A DNA stretch of 64,000 bases from Aphelocoma coerulescens. Lineage: Eukaryota > Chordata > Aves > Passeriformes > Corvidae. Location of the stretch: NCBI RefSeq assembly GCF_041296385.1, contig NW_027183508.1, forward strand, positions 124,001-188,000. The letters are read 5' to 3'. The notes beneath the pieces were generated by a model, which did not search any database, was not told where the DNA came from, and was given only the letters and a program-made list of their open reading frames with translations. Below, in pieces: positions 34,018-47,625 of the stretch. Within the stretch, counting starts at the first letter, position 1; every line of letters starts with the position of its first letter. A program made the translations under genes and the position numbers.

Positions 34018-36285
34018 CCCTCTTACCATCTTAGCCTCTCATTTTTGCATATCCCAAACCCCCTTCCAAACATCCAGCAGCTGCTTGTAAAGAAGAAGTC
34101 CTAGAACAAAAAGCCAGTGCTGCCTTTCATAGCCCCTTTGCTGTCTATGAAGTAGAGGAAAGAAGCTAGTGAGACGCACTTTCTTTCTCAACTCCATAGA
34201 GCGCATCCTTCTCTCAAGGTGGCAGAGTCCTTGGCGGAAGTGAAGCATCTGCAGCTGCAGTTCAGACTGAGAGATGTGCCAGGACAGGAAACATTTGCTG
34301 ACCTTCCCTGTTCCCTGTGCAACATGATTCTCGCATCCCAGTCACTTTCACATACCTTCGGTATCCCTGAGTCCAAGCAGCTAAAGCTCACAGAGACAGA
34401 AGTGTCAGGAAGGAAAACGTTGCAAAAGCACCCCCTTCTCTTATCAGCATATAAATTGTGCACAACAGGCTGCGGCACCGAACCTTCCTTCTCAGATAGA
34501 CATGCCATCACACTTTTCACTCTTGCAGCTCGGTTGAAAAGCTCCAGCAGCTGCTCCCGCAATAGCAAAAGGTTCTAGAAGTGAAAGCCAGTTTGGGGCT
34601 GCACCTTCTCCTTGCCGCATGTAAGCCACACCAAACTCCCTGATGCACTCTGTCCTCCCCTTCTCAAAGGAGTAGACGGTGGCATCAGGACACACCTGTG
34701 TCCCAGCAGCTGGGTGCCCAGCTGGGAGCAGGAGCAGGGCTGGGGCTGCTCCCAAAGTTGCCCCGCCCCAATGCCAGAGCCGGACATATGCTGAGGCGGG
34801 GCTGGATCAGGCTTTATTGTCCAGCTGCATGCCAGGAGTGAGCAAAAAATCTACCTGCATTCTCTGCAGCATGCCATCCTGGAGCAGAGCCATTGCCAAA
34901 GGAAGCCGTGAGCCCGTGCCAAGGCAGTGCCGGAGTGGGATCCTAGCAGCACCTGTGGAAGCCGGGAGAGAGGAGCCCACCTGGAGCAGGTTCGTGCAGG
35001 ATTAATCATCCCGTGGCTTCCCACCAGGGTCCTGTTGCTTCCAAAAGGCCCCACAGTGTCACTGTGGCCCCTCGGTTCCACCAGGTTCCATAGCGTCACT
35101 GTGGTGCCCAGGGTTCCGTCAGCTTCGCCAGCATCCCCACGGTCTGCAGAGCTCCCCGAGCTTCTGTGGTGTCACAGTGGAGGCAGGGTTGCATCAGGTT
35201 CCATAGCATCAGCACGGTCTCCAGGGCTCCCAGAGGTTCTGTGGTGTCACAGTGGAGGCAGGGTTGCATCAGGTTCCATAGCATCACCACAGTCTCCAGG
35301 GCTCCCTGAGCTTCTGTGGTGTCACAGTGGAGGCAGGGTTGCATCAGGTTCCATAGCATCAGCACGGTCTCCAGAGCTCCCAGAGGTTCTGTGGTGTCAC
35401 AGAGGAGGCAGGGTTGCATCAGGTTCCATAGCATCAGCACGGTCTCCAGGGCTCCAAGAGCTTCTGTGGTGTCACAGAGGAGGCAGGGTTGCATCAGGTT
35501 CAATAGCATCAGCACAGTCTCAAGGGCTCCCCTGAGCTTCTGTGGTGGTGTCACAGAGGAGCCAGGCTTCCTTGTAGTTCCCCAGCATCACAAAGGCTCT
35601 CCTGGGAGCCACGGGTCACAAAGCACCGTGGGCTCTGTGCAGCCCCGCTGTGTCACAATGGCCGCTGGCTTCCACGAGCCCCCGCAATGTCCCAGTGGGC
35701 CCCGTGGCTTTAGGAGTGGGTGGCTGGGAGTTGGTGCCAGCGGCTGGGGGAGCAGCAGCAGGGACTGTGTGTGGACAGTGCCATGGCCACTTGTGTGGCC
35801 ACTGGTGTCTCTGTGCCAGGCACAGCCGTGGTGTGTAACACCGGCTCTGGGTCCTTTGGCTGTGCAGGTGGCAGTCACGGCCTGGAGCAGGGCTGCTCCC
35901 GGGGGACAGCCTGGGGCAGGAGGCTGCTGGAGATTCATTCCCCACACTCCTTGTCATGAGGTGCTCAGAGTGATTGGAAAGGCTGTTGGCAGCAGGCAGT
36001 TCTCTGGGTTCAAGCTGTGGAGCTGTCAGCGGGAATGCAAAGGCCAAGCTGGTGAGCCTTTTGTCCTGGTGCCTTTAGTGTGTGAGCAGTCCCTGGTGCC
36101 GTTGTCTTTGGATCCTGAGTGTGGGAGAGGCAAGGCTTAGGATGGTGCGTAGAGCTGAGAAGGAAAGTGCCGAGAGCAGCGTGTGTGCTGCTGCTTTGAG
36201 GGGTGCAGTTGAAGTTGTAGGCAGCAAGAGCTTTCTCAGCTGGCCCTTTTGTGAGCTCTGCTTTTGCCAGATGACTTCCATCTTA
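34018..36285. repeat. Array unit 16
   Basis: G405, C780, A828. Private changes at 34723 (C to T at a CpG) and 34924 (C to G). It shares three rare bases with unit 25 only: A35516, A35522 and A35687. It begins the run of alternating unit types. Confidence 0.97.
35161..35535. repeat. Minisatellite core of unit 16
   Basis: Third copy CCAGAGCTC, fourth CAGCACGG, fifth CACAGTCTCAAGG instead of CACGGTCTCCAGG. Confidence 0.95.
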
Positions 36286-38553
36286 CCCTCTTACCATCTT
36301 AGCCTCTCATTTTTGCATATCCCAAACCCCCTTCCAAACATCCAGCAGCTGCTTGTAAAGAAGAAGTCCTAGAACAAAAAGCCAGTGCTGCCTTTCATAG
36401 CCCCTTTGCTGTCTATGAAGTAGAGGAAAGAAGCTAGTGAGACGCACTTTCTTTCTCAACTCCATAGAGCGCATCCTTCTCTCAAGGTGGCAGAGTCCTT
36501 GGCGGAAGTGAAGCATCTGCAGCTGCAGTTCAGACTGAGAGATGTGCCAGGACAGGAAACATTTGCTGACCTTCCCTGTTCCCTGTGCAACATGATTCTC
36601 GCATCCCAGTCACTTTCACATACCTTCGGTATCCCTGAGTCCAAGCAGCTAAAGCTCACAGAGACAGAAGTGTCAGGAAGGAAAACGTTGCAAAAGCACC
36701 CCCTTCTCTTATCAGCATATAAATTGTGCACAACAGGCTGCGGCACCGAACCTTCCTTCTCAGATAGACATGCCATCACACTTTTCACTCTTGCAGCTCG
36801 GTTGAAAAGCTCCAGCAGCTGCTCCCGCAATAGCAAAAGGTTCTAGAAGTGAAAGCCAGTTTGGGGCTGCACCTTCTCCTTGCCGCATGTAAGCCACACC
36901 AAACTCCCTGATGCACTCTGTCCTCCCCTTCTCAAAGGAGTAGACGGTGGCATCAGGACACACCTGTGTCCCAGCAGCTGGGTGCCCAGCCGGGAGCAGG
37001 AGCAGGGCTGGGGCTGCTCCCAAAGTTGCCCCGCCCCAATGCCAGAGCCGGACATATGCTGAGGGGGGGCTGGATCAGGCTTTATTGTCCAGCTGCATGC
37101 CAGGAGTGAGCACAAAATCTACCTGCATTCTCTGCAGCATGCCATCCTGGAGCAGAGCCATTGCCAAAGGAAGCCGTGAGCCCGTGCCAAGCCAGTGCCG
37201 GAGTGGGATCCTAGCAGCACCTGTGGAAGCCGGGAGAGAGGAGCCCACCTGGAGCAGGTTCGTGCAGGATTAATCATCCCGTGGCTTCCCACCAGGGTCC
37301 TGTTGCTTCCAAAAGGCCCCACAGTGTCACTGTGGCCCCTCGGTTCCACCAGGTTCCATAGCGTCACTGTGGTGCCCAGGGTTCCGTCAGCTTCGCCAGC
37401 ATCCCCACGGTCTGCAGAGCTCCCCGAGCTTCTGTGGTGTCACAGTGGAGGCAGGGTTGCATCAGGTTCCATAGCATCAGCACGGTCTCCAGGGCTCCCA
37501 GAGGTTCTGTGGTGTCACAGTGGAGGCAGGGTTGCATCAGGTTCCATAGCATCACCACAGTCTCCAGGGCTCCCTGAGCTTCTGTGGTGTCACAGTGGAG
37601 GCAGGGTTGCATCAGGTTCCATAGCATCAGCACGGTCTCCAGGGCTCCCAGAGGTTCTGTGGTGTCACAGAGGAGGCAGGGTTGCATCAGGTTCCATAGC
37701 ATCACCACGGTCTCCAGGGCTCCAAGAGCTTCTGTGGTGTCACAGAGGAGGCAGGGTTGCATCAGGTTCAATAGCATCAGCACGGTCTCCAGGGCTCCCC
37801 TGAGCTTCTGTGGTGGTGTCACAGAGGAGCCAGGCTTCCTTGTAGTTCCCCAGCATCACAAAGGCTCTCCTGGGAGCCACGGGTCACAAAGCACCGTGGG
37901 CTCTGTGCAGCCCCGCTGTGTCACAATGGCCGCTGGCTTCCACGAGCCCCCGCAGTGTCCCAGTGGGCCCCGTGGCTTTAGGAGTGGGTGGCTGGGAGTT
38001 GGTGCCAGCGGCTGGGGGAGCAGCAGCAGGGACTGTGTGTGGACAGTGCCATGGCCACTTGTGTGGCCACTGGTGTCTCTGTGCCAGGCACAGCTGTGGT
38101 GTGTAACACCGGCTCTGGGTCCTTTGGCTGTGCAGGTGGCAGTCACGGCCTGGAGCAGGGCTGCTCCCGGGGGACAGCCTGGGGCAGGAGGCTGCTGGAG
38201 ATTCATTCCCCACACTCCTTGTCATGAGGTGCTCAGAGTGATTGGAAAGGCTGTTGGCAGCAGGCAGTTCTCTGGGTTCAAGCTGTGGAGCTGTCAGCGG
38301 GAATGCAAAGGCCAAGCTGGTGAGCCTTTTGTCCTGGTGCCTTTAGTGTGTGAGCAGTCCCTGGTGCCGTTGTCTTTGGATCCTGAGTGTGGGAGAGGCA
38401 AGGCTTAGGATGGTGCGTAGAGCTGAGAAGGAAAGTGCCGAGAGCAGCGTGTGTGCTGCTGCTTTGAGGGGTGCAGTTGAAGTTGTAGGCAGCAAGAGCT
38501 TTCTCAGCTGGCCCTTTTGTGAGCTCTGCTTTTGCCAGATGACTTCCATCTTA
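36286..38553. repeat. Array unit 17
   Basis: G405, G780, C828, T1810: the 'A-type' dimer partner also seen in units 19, 21 and 26. Confidence 0.97.
37429..37803. repeat. Minisatellite core of unit 17
   Basis: Consensus arrangement. Confidence 0.95.
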
Positions 38554-40821
38554 CCCTCTTACCATCTTAGCCTCTCATTTTTGCATATCCCAAACCCCCT
38601 TCCAAACATCCAGCAGCTGCTTGTAAAGAAGAAGTCCTAGAACAAAAAGCCAGTGCTGCCTTTCATAGCCCCTTTGCTGTCTATGAAGTAGAGGAAAGAA
38701 GCTAGTGAGACGCACTTTCTTTCTCAACTCCATAGAGCGCATCCTTCTCTCAAGGTGGCAGAGTCCTTGGCGGAAGTGAAGCATCTGCAGCTGCAGTTCA
38801 GACTGAGAGATGTGCCAGGACAGGAAACATTTGCTGACCTTCCCTGTTCCCTGTGCAACATGATTCTCGCATCCCAGTCACTTTCACATACCTTCGGTAT
38901 CCCTGAGTCCAAGCAGCTAAAGCTCACAGAGACAGAAGTGTCAGGAAGGAAAACGTTGCAAAAGCACCCCCTTCTCTTATCAGCATATAAATTGTGCACA
39001 ACAGGCTGCGGCACCGAACCTTCCTTCTCAGATAGACATGCCATCACACTTTTCACTCTTGCAGCTCGGTTGAAAAGCTCCAGCAGCTGCTCCCGCAATA
39101 GCAAAAGGTTCTAGAAGTGAAAGCCAGTTTGGGGCTGCACCTTCTCCTTGCCGCATGTAAGCCACACCAAACTCCCTGATGCACTCTGTCCTCCCCTTCT
39201 CAAAGGAGTAGACGGTGGCATCAGGACACACCTGTGTCCCAGCAGCTGGGTGCCCAGCCGGGAGCAGGAGCAGGGCTGGGGCTGCTCCCAAAGTTGCCCC
39301 GCCCCAATGCCAGAGCCGGACATATGCTGAGGCGGGGCTGGATCAGGCTTTATTGTCCAGCTGCATGCCAGGAGTGAGCACAAAATCTACCTGCATTCTC
39401 TGCAGCATGCCATCCTGGAGCAGAGCCATTGCCAAAGGAAGCCGTGAGCCCGTGCCAAGCCAGTGCCGGAGTGGGATCCTAGCAGCACCTGTGGAAGCCG
39501 GGAGAGAGGAGCCCACCTGGAGCAGGTTCGTGCAGGATTAATCATCCCGTGGCTTCCCACCAGGGTCCTGTTGCTTCCAAAAGGCCCCACAGTGTCACTG
39601 TGGCCCCTCGGTTCCACCAGGTTCCATAGCGTCACTGTGGTGCCCAGGGTTCCGTCAGCTTCGCCAGCATCCCCACGGTCTGCAGAGCTCCCCGAGCTTC
39701 TGTGGTGTCACAGTGGAGGCAGGGTTGCATCAGGTTCCATAGCATCAGCACGGTCTCCAGGGCTCCCTGAGCTTCTGTGGTGTCACAGTGGAGGCAGGGT
39801 TGCATCAGGTTCCATAGCATCACCACAGTCTCCAGGGCTCCCTGAGCTTCTGTGGTGTCACAGTGGAGGCAGGGTTGCATCAGGTTCCATAGCATCAGCA
39901 CGGTCTCCAGGGCTCCCAGAGGTTCTGTGGTGTCACAGAGGAGGCAGGGTTGCATCAGGTTCCATAGCATCAGCACGGTCTCCAGGGCTCCCAGAGGTTC
40001 TGTGGTGTCACAGAGGAGGCAGGGTTGCATCAGGTTCAATAGCATCAGCACGGTCTCCAGGGCTCCCCTGAGCTTCTGTGGTGGTGTCACAGAGGAGGCA
40101 GGCTTCCTTGTAGTTCCCCAGCATCACAAAGGCTCTCCTGGGAGCCACGGGTCACAAAGCACCGTGGGCTCTGTGCAGCCCCGCTGTGTCACAATGGCCG
40201 CTGGCTTCCACGAGCCCCCGCAGTGTCCCAGTGGGCCCCGTGGCTTTAGGAGTGGGTGGCTGGGAGTTGGTGCCAGCGGCTGGGGGAGCAGCAGCAGGGA
40301 CTGTGTGTGGACAGTGCCATGGCCACTTGTGTGGCCACTGGTGTCTCTGTGCCAGGCACAGCCGTGGTGTGTAACACCGGCTCTGGGTCCTTTGGCTGTG
40401 CAGGTGGCAGTCACGGCCTGGAGCAGGGCTGCTCCCGGGGGACAGCCTGGGGCAGGAGGCTGCTGGAGATTCATTCCCCACACTCCTTGTCATGAGGTGC
40501 TCAGAGTGATTGGAAAGGCTGTTGGCAGCAGGCAGTTCTCTGGGTTCAAGCTGTGGAGCTGTCAGCGGGAATGCAAAGGCCAAGCTGGTGAGCCTTTTGT
40601 CCTGGTGCCTTTAGTGTGTGAGCAGTCCCTGGTGCCGTTGTCTTTGGATCCTGAGTGTGGGAGAGGCAAGGCTTAGGATGGTGCGTAGAGCTGAGAAGGA
40701 AAGTGCCGAGAGCAGCGTGTGTGCTGCTGCTTTGAGGGGTGCAGTTGAAGTTGTAGGCAGCAAGAGCTTTCTCAGCTGGCCCTTTTGTGAGCTCTGCTTT
40801 TGCCAGATGACTTCCATCTTA
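38554..40821. repeat. Array unit 18
   Basis: G405, C780, C828, C1810. Its minisatellite is the most altered of all, with four variant sites, three of them shared with units 22 and 27. Confidence 0.97.
39697..40071. repeat. Minisatellite core of unit 18
   Basis: CCCTGAGCTTCTG joins copies 1 and 2; copy 4 has CAGCACGG; CCCAGAGGTTCTG joins copies 4 and 5 instead of CCAAGAGCTTCTG; downstream flank GAGGAGGCAGG. Confidence 0.95.
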
Positions 40822-43089
40822 CCCTCTTACCATCTTAGCCTCTCATTTTTGCATATCCCAAACCCCCTTCCAAACATCCAGCAGCTGCTTGTAAAGAAGA
40901 AGTCCTAGAACAAAAAGCCAGTGCTGCCTTTCATAGCCCCTTTGCTGTCTATGAAGTAGAGGAAAGAAGCTAGTGAGACGCACTTTCTTTCTCAACTCCA
41001 TAGAGCGCATCCTTCTCTCAAGGTGGCAGAGTCCTTGGCGGAAGTGAAGCATCTGCAGCTGCAGTTCAGACTGAGAGATGTGCCAGGACAGGAAACATTT
41101 GCTGACCTTCCCTGTTCCCTGTGCAACATGATTCTCGCATCCCAGTCACTTTCACATACCTTCGGTATCCCTGAGTCCAAGCAGCTAAAGCTCACAGAGA
41201 CAGAAGTGTCAGGAAGGAAAACGTTGCAAAAGCACCCCCTTCTCTTATCAGCATATAAATTGTGCACAACAGGCTGCGGCACCGAACCTTCCTTCTCAGA
41301 TAGACATGCCATCACACTTTTCACTCTTGCAGCTCGGTTGAAAAGCTCCAGCAGCTGCTCCCGCAATAGCAAAAGGTTCTAGAAGTGAAAGCCAGTTTGG
41401 GGCTGCACCTTCTCCTTGCCGCATGTAAGCCACACCAAACTCCCTGATGCACTCTGTCCTCCCCTTCTCAAAGGAGTAGACGGTGGCATCAGGACACACC
41501 TGTGTCCCAGCAGCTGGGTGCCCAGCCGGGAGCAGGAGCAGGGCTGGGGCTGCTCCCAAAGTTGCCCCGCCCCAATGCCAGAGCCGGACATATGCTGAGG
41601 GGGGGCTGGATCAGGCTTTATTGTCCAGCTGCATGCCAGGAGTGAGCACAAAATCTACCTGCATTCTCTGCAGCATGCCATCCTGGAGCAGAGCCATTGC
41701 CAAAGGAAGCCGTGAGCCCGTGCCAAGCCAGTGCCGGAGTGGGATCCTAGCAGCACCTGTGGAAGCCGGGAGAGAGGAGCCCACCTGGAGCAGGTTCGTG
41801 CAGGATTAATCATCCCGTGGCTTCCCACCAGGGTCCTGTTGCTTCCAAAAGGCCCCACAGTGTCACTGTGGCCCCTCGGTTCCACCAGGTTCCATAGCGT
41901 CACTGTGGTGCCCAGGGTTCCGTCAGCTTCGCCAGCATCCCCACGGTCTGCAGAGCTCCCCGAGCTTCTGTGGTGTCACAGTGGAGGCAGGGTTGCATCA
42001 GGTTCCATAGCATCAGCACGGTCTCCAGGGCTCCCAGAGGTTCTGTGGTGTCACAGTGGAGGCAGGGTTGCATCAGGTTCCATAGCATCACCACAGTCTC
42101 CAGGGCTCCCTGAGCTTCTGTGGTGTCACAGAGGAGGCAGGGTTGCATCAGGTTCCATAGCATCAGCACGGTCTCCAGGGCTCCCAGAGGTTCTGTGGTG
42201 TCACAGAGGAGGCAGGGTTGCATCAGGTTCCATAGCATCACCACGGTCTCCAGGGCTCCAAGAGCTTCTGTGGTGTCACAGAGGAGGCAGGGTTGCATCA
42301 GGTTCAATAGCATCAGCACGGTCTCCAGGGCTCCCCTGAGCTTCTGTGGTGGTGTCACAGAGGAGCCAGGCTTCCTTGTAGTTCCCCAGCATCACAAAGG
42401 CTCTCCTGGGAGCCACGGGTCACAAAGCACCGTGGGCTCTGTGCAGCCCCGCTGTGTCACAATGGCCGCTGGCTTCCACGAGCCCCCGCAGTGTCCCAGT
42501 GGGCCCCGTGGCTTTAGGAGTGGGTGGCTGGGAGTTGGTGCCAGCGGCTGGGGGAGCAGCAGCAGGGACTGTGTGTGGACAGTGCCATGGCCACTTGTGT
42601 GGCCACTGGTGTCTCTGTGCCAGGCACAGCTGTGGTGTGTAACACCGGCTCTGGGTCCTTTGGCTGTGCAGGTGGCAGTCACGGCCTGGAGCAGGGCTGC
42701 TCCCGGGGGACAGCCTGGGGCAGGAGGCTGCTGGAGATTCATTCCCCACACTCCTTGTCATGAGGTGCTCAGAGTGATTGGAAAGGCTGTTGGCAGCAGG
42801 CAGTTCTCTGGGTTCAAGCTGTGGAGCTGTCAGCGGGAATGCAAAGGCCAAGCTGGTGAGCCTTTTGTCCTGGTGCCTTTAGTGTGTGAGCAGTCCCTGG
42901 TGCCGTTGTCTTTGGATCCTGAGTGTGGGAGAGGCAAGGCTTAGGATGGTGCGTAGAGCTGAGAAGGAAAGTGCCGAGAGCAGCGTGTGTGCTGCTGCTT
43001 TGAGGGGTGCAGTTGAAGTTGTAGGCAGCAAGAGCTTTCTCAGCTGGCCCTTTTGTGAGCTCTGCTTTTGCCAGATGACTTCCATCTTA
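40822..43089. repeat. Array unit 19
   Basis: A-type unit: G405, G780, C828, T1810. It also carries an A in the third 75-mer found elsewhere only in unit 28, nine units downstream. Confidence 0.97.
41965..42339. repeat. Minisatellite core of unit 19
   Basis: Third copy has CACAGAGGAGG instead of CACAGTGGAGG. Confidence 0.95.
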
Positions 43090-45357
43090 CCCTCTTACCA
43101 TCTTAGCCTCTCATTTTTGCATATCCCAAACCCCCTTCCAAACATCCAGCAGCTGCTTGTAAAGAAGAAGTCCTAGAACAAAAAGCCAGTGCTGCCTTTC
43201 ATAGCCCCTTTGCTGTCTATGAAGTAGAGGAAAGAAGCTAGTGAGACGCACTTTCTTTCTCAACTCCATAGAGCGCATCCTTCTCTCAAGGTGGCAGAGT
43301 CCTTGGCGGAAGTGAAGCATCTGCAGCTGCAGTTCAGACTGAGAGATGTGCCAGGACAGGAAACATTTGCTGACCTTCCCTGTTCCCTGTGCAACATGAT
43401 TCTCGCATCCCAGTCACTTTCACATACCTTCGGTATCCCTGAGTCCAAGCAGCTAAAGCTCACAGAGACAGAAGTGTCAGGAAGGAAAACGTTGCAAAAG
43501 CACCCCCTTCTCTTATCAGCATATAAATTGTGCACAACAGGCTGCGGCACCGAACCTTCCTTCTCAGATAGACATGCCATCACACTTTTCACTCTTGCAG
43601 CTCGGTTGAAAAGCTCCAGCAGCTGCTCCCGCAATAGCAAAAGGTTCTAGAAGTGAAAGCCAGTTTGGGGCTGCACCTTCTCCTTGCCGCATGTAAGCCA
43701 CACCAAACTCCCTGATGCACTCTGTCCTCCCCTTCTCAAAGGAGTAGACGGTGGCATCAGGACACACCTGTGTCCCAGCAGCTGGGTGCCCAGCCGGGAG
43801 CAGGAGCAGGGCTGGGGCTGCTCCCAAAGTTGCCCCGCCCCAATGCCAGAGCCGGACATATGCTGAGGCGGGGCTGGATCAGGCTTTATTGTCCAGCTGC
43901 ATGCCAGGAGTGAGCACAAAATCTACCTGCATTCTCTGCAGCATGCCATCCTGGAGCAGAGCCATTGCCAAAGGAAGCCGTGAGCCCGTGCCAAGCCAGT
44001 GCCGGAGTGGGATCCTAGCAGCACCTGTGGAAGCCGGGAGAGAGGAGCCCACCTGGAGCAGGTTCGTGCAGGATTAATCATCCCGTGGCTTCCCACCAGG
44101 GTCCTGTTGCTTCCAAAAGGCCCCACAGTGTCACTGTGGCCCCTCGGTTCCACCAGGTTCCATAGCGTCACTGTGGTGCCCAGGGTTCCGTCAGCTTCGC
44201 CAGCATCCCCACGGTCTGCAGAGCTCCCCGAGCTTCTGTGGTGTCACAGTGGAGGCAGGGTTGCATCAGGTTCCATAGCATCAGCACGGTCTCCAGGGCT
44301 CCCAGAGGTTCTGTGGTGTCACAGTGGAGGCAGGGTTGCATCAGGTTCCATAGCATCACCACAGTCTCCAGGGCTCCCTGAGCTTCTGTGGTGTCACAGT
44401 GGAGGCAGGGTTGCATCAGGTTCCATAGCATCAGCACGGTCTCCAGGGCTCCCAGAGGTTCTGTGGTGTCACAGAGGAGGCAGGGTTGCATCAGGTTCCA
44501 TAGCATCAGCACGGTCTCCAGGGCTCCAAGAGCTTCTGTGGTGTCACAGAGGAGGCAGGGTTGCATCAGGTTCAATAGCATCAGCACGGTCTCCAGGGCT
44601 CCCCTGAGCTTCTGTGGTGGTGTCACAGAGGAGCCAGGCTTCCTTGTAGTTCCCCAGCATCACAAAGGCTCTCCTGGGAGCCACGGGTCACAAAGCACCG
44701 TGGGCTCTGTGCAGCCCCGCTGTGTCACAATGGCCGCTGGCTTCCACGAGCCCCCGCAGTGTCCCAGTGGGCCCCGTGGCTTTAGGAGTGGGTGGCTGGG
44801 AGTTGGTGCCAGCGGCTGGGGGAGCAGCAGCAGGGACTGTGTGTGGACAGTGCCATGGCCACTTGTGTGGCCACTGGTGTCTCTGTGCCAGGCACAGCCG
44901 TGGTGTGTAACACCGGCTCTGGGTCCTTTGGCTGTGCAGGTGGCAGTCACGGCCTGGAGCAGGGCTGCTCCCGGGGGACAGCCTGGGGCAGGAGGCTGCT
45001 GGAGATTCATTCCCCACACTCCTTGTCATGAGGTGCTCAGAGTGATTGGAAAGGCTGTTGGCAGCAGGCAGTTCTCTGGGTTCAAGCTGTGGAGCTGTCA
45101 GCGGGAATGCAAAGGCCAAGCTGGTGAGCCTTTTGTCCTGGTGCCTTTAGTGTGTGAGCAGTCCCTGGTGCCGTTGTCTTTGGATCCTGAGTGTGGGAGA
45201 GGCAAGGCTTAGGATGGTGCGTAGAGCTGAGAAGGAAAGTGCCGAGAGCAGCGTGTGTGCTGCTGCTTTGAGGGGTGCAGTTGAAGTTGTAGGCAGCAAG
45301 AGCTTTCTCAGCTGGCCCTTTTGTGAGCTCTGCTTTTGCCAGATGACTTCCATCTTA
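43090..45357. repeat. Array unit 20
   Basis: G405, C780, C828, C1810, with G in the fourth 75-mer: a B-type dimer partner preceding the T1810 unit 21. Confidence 0.97.
44233..44607. repeat. Minisatellite core of unit 20
   Basis: Fourth copy has CAGCACGG. Confidence 0.95.
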
Positions 45358-47625
45358 CCCTCTTACCATCTTAGCCTCTCATTTTTGCATATCCCAAACC
45401 CCCTTCCAAACATCCAGCAGCTGCTTGTAAAGAAGAAGTCCTAGAACAAAAAGCCAGTGCTGCCTTTCATAGCCCCTTTGCTGTCTATGAAGTAGAGGAA
45501 AGAAGCTAGTGAGACGCACTTTCTTTCTCAACTCCATAGAGCGCATCCTTCTCTCAAGGTGGCAGAGTCCTTGGCGGAAGTGAAGCATCTGCAGCTGCAG
45601 TTCAGACTGAGAGATGTGCCAGGACAGGAAACATTTGCTGACCTTCCCTGTTCCCTGTGCAACATGATTCTCGCATCCCAGTCACTTTCACATACCTTCG
45701 GTATCCCTGAGTCCAAGCAGCTAAAGCTCACAGAGACAGAAGTGTCAGGAAGGAAAACGTTGCAAAAGCACCCCCTTCTCTTATCAGCATATAAATTGTG
45801 CACAACAGGCTGCGGCACCGAACCTTCCTTCTCAGATAGACATGCCATCACACTTTTCACTCTTGCAGCTCGGTTGAAAAGCTCCAGCAGCTGCTCCCGC
45901 AATAGCAAAAGGTTCTAGAAGTGAAAGCCAGTTTGGGGCTGCACCTTCTCCTTGCCGCATGTAAGCCACACCAAACTCCCTGATGCACTCTGTCCTCCCC
46001 TTCTCAAAGGAGTAGACGGTGGCATCAGGACACACCTGTGTCCCAGCAGCTGGGTGCCCAGCCGGGAGCAGGAGCAGGGCTGGGGCTGCTCCCAAAGTTG
46101 CCCCGCCCCAATGCCAGAGCCGGACATATGCTGAGGGGGGGCTGGATCAGGCTTTATTGTCCAGCTGCATGCCAGGAGTGAGCACAAAATCTACCTGCAT
46201 TCTCTGCAGCATGCCATCCTGGAGCAGAGCCATTGCCAAAGGAAGCCGTGAGCCCGTGCCAAGCCAGTGCCGGAGTGGGATCCTAGCAGCACCTGTGGAA
46301 GCCGGGAGAGAGGAGCCCACCTGGAGCAGGTTCGTGCAGGATTAATCATCCCGTGGCTTCCCACCAGGGTCCTGTTGCTTCCAAAAGGCCCCACAGTGTC
46401 ACTGTGGCCCCTCGGTTCCACCAGGTTCCATAGCGTCACTGTGGTGCCCAGGGTTCCGTCAGCTTCGCCAGCATCCCCACGGTCTGCAGAGCTCCCCGAG
46501 CTTCTGTGGTGTCACAGTGGAGGCAGGGTTGCATCAGGTTCCATAGCATCAGCACGGTCTCCAGGGCTCCCAGAGGTTCTGTGGTGTCACAGTGGAGGCA
46601 GGGTTGCATCAGGTTCCATAGCATCACCACAGTCTCCAGGGCTCCCTGAGCTTCTGTGGTGTCACAGTGGAGGCAGGGTTGCATCAGGTTCCATAGCATC
46701 AGCACGGTCTCCAGGGCTCCCAGAGGTTCTGTGGTGTCACAGAGGAGGCAGGGTTGCATCAGGTTCCATAGCATCACCACGGTCTCCAGGGCTCCAAGAG
46801 CTTCTGTGGTGTCACAGAGGAGGCAGGGTTGCATCAGGTTCAATAGCATCAGCACGGTCTCCAGGGCTCCCCTGAGCTTCTGTGGTGGTGTCACAGAGGA
46901 GCCAGGCTTCCTTGTAGTTCCCCAGCATCACAAAGGCTCTCCTGGGAGCCACGGGTCACAAAGCACCGTGGGCTCTGTGCAGCCCCGCTGTGTCACAATG
47001 GCCGCTGGCTTCCACGAGCCCCCGCAGTGTCCCAGTGGGCCCCGTGGCTTTAGGAGTGGGTGGCTGGGAGTTGGTGCCAGCGGCTGGGGGAGCAGCAGCA
47101 GGGACTGTGTGTGGACAGTGCCATGGCCACTTGTGTGGCCACTGGTGTCTCTGTGCCAGGCACAGCTGTGGTGTGTAACACCGGCTCTGGGTCCTTTGGC
47201 TGTGCAGGTGGCAGTCACGGCCTGGAGCAGGGCTGCTCCCGGGGGACAGCCTGGGGCAGGAGGCTGCTGGAGATTCATTCCCCACACTCCTTGTCATGAG
47301 GTGCTCAGAGTGATTGGAAAGGCTGTTGGCAGCAGGCAGTTCTCTGGGTTCAAGCTGTGGAGCTGTCAGCGGGAATGCAAAGGCCAAGCTGGTGAGCCTT
47401 TTGTCCTGGTGCCTTTAGTGTGTGAGCAGTCCCTGGTGCCGTTGTCTTTGGATCCTGAGTGTGGGAGAGGCAAGGCTTAGGATGGTGCGTAGAGCTGAGA
47501 AGGAAAGTGCCGAGAGCAGCGTGTGTGCTGCTGCTTTGAGGGGTGCAGTTGAAGTTGTAGGCAGCAAGAGCTTTCTCAGCTGGCCCTTTTGTGAGCTCTG
47601 CTTTTGCCAGATGACTTCCATCTTA
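45358..47625. repeat. Array unit 21
   Basis: A-type unit: G405, G780, C828, T1810; minisatellite consensus. Indistinguishable from unit 17 at every typed site. Confidence 0.97.
46501..46875. repeat. Minisatellite core of unit 21
   Basis: Consensus arrangement. Confidence 0.95.
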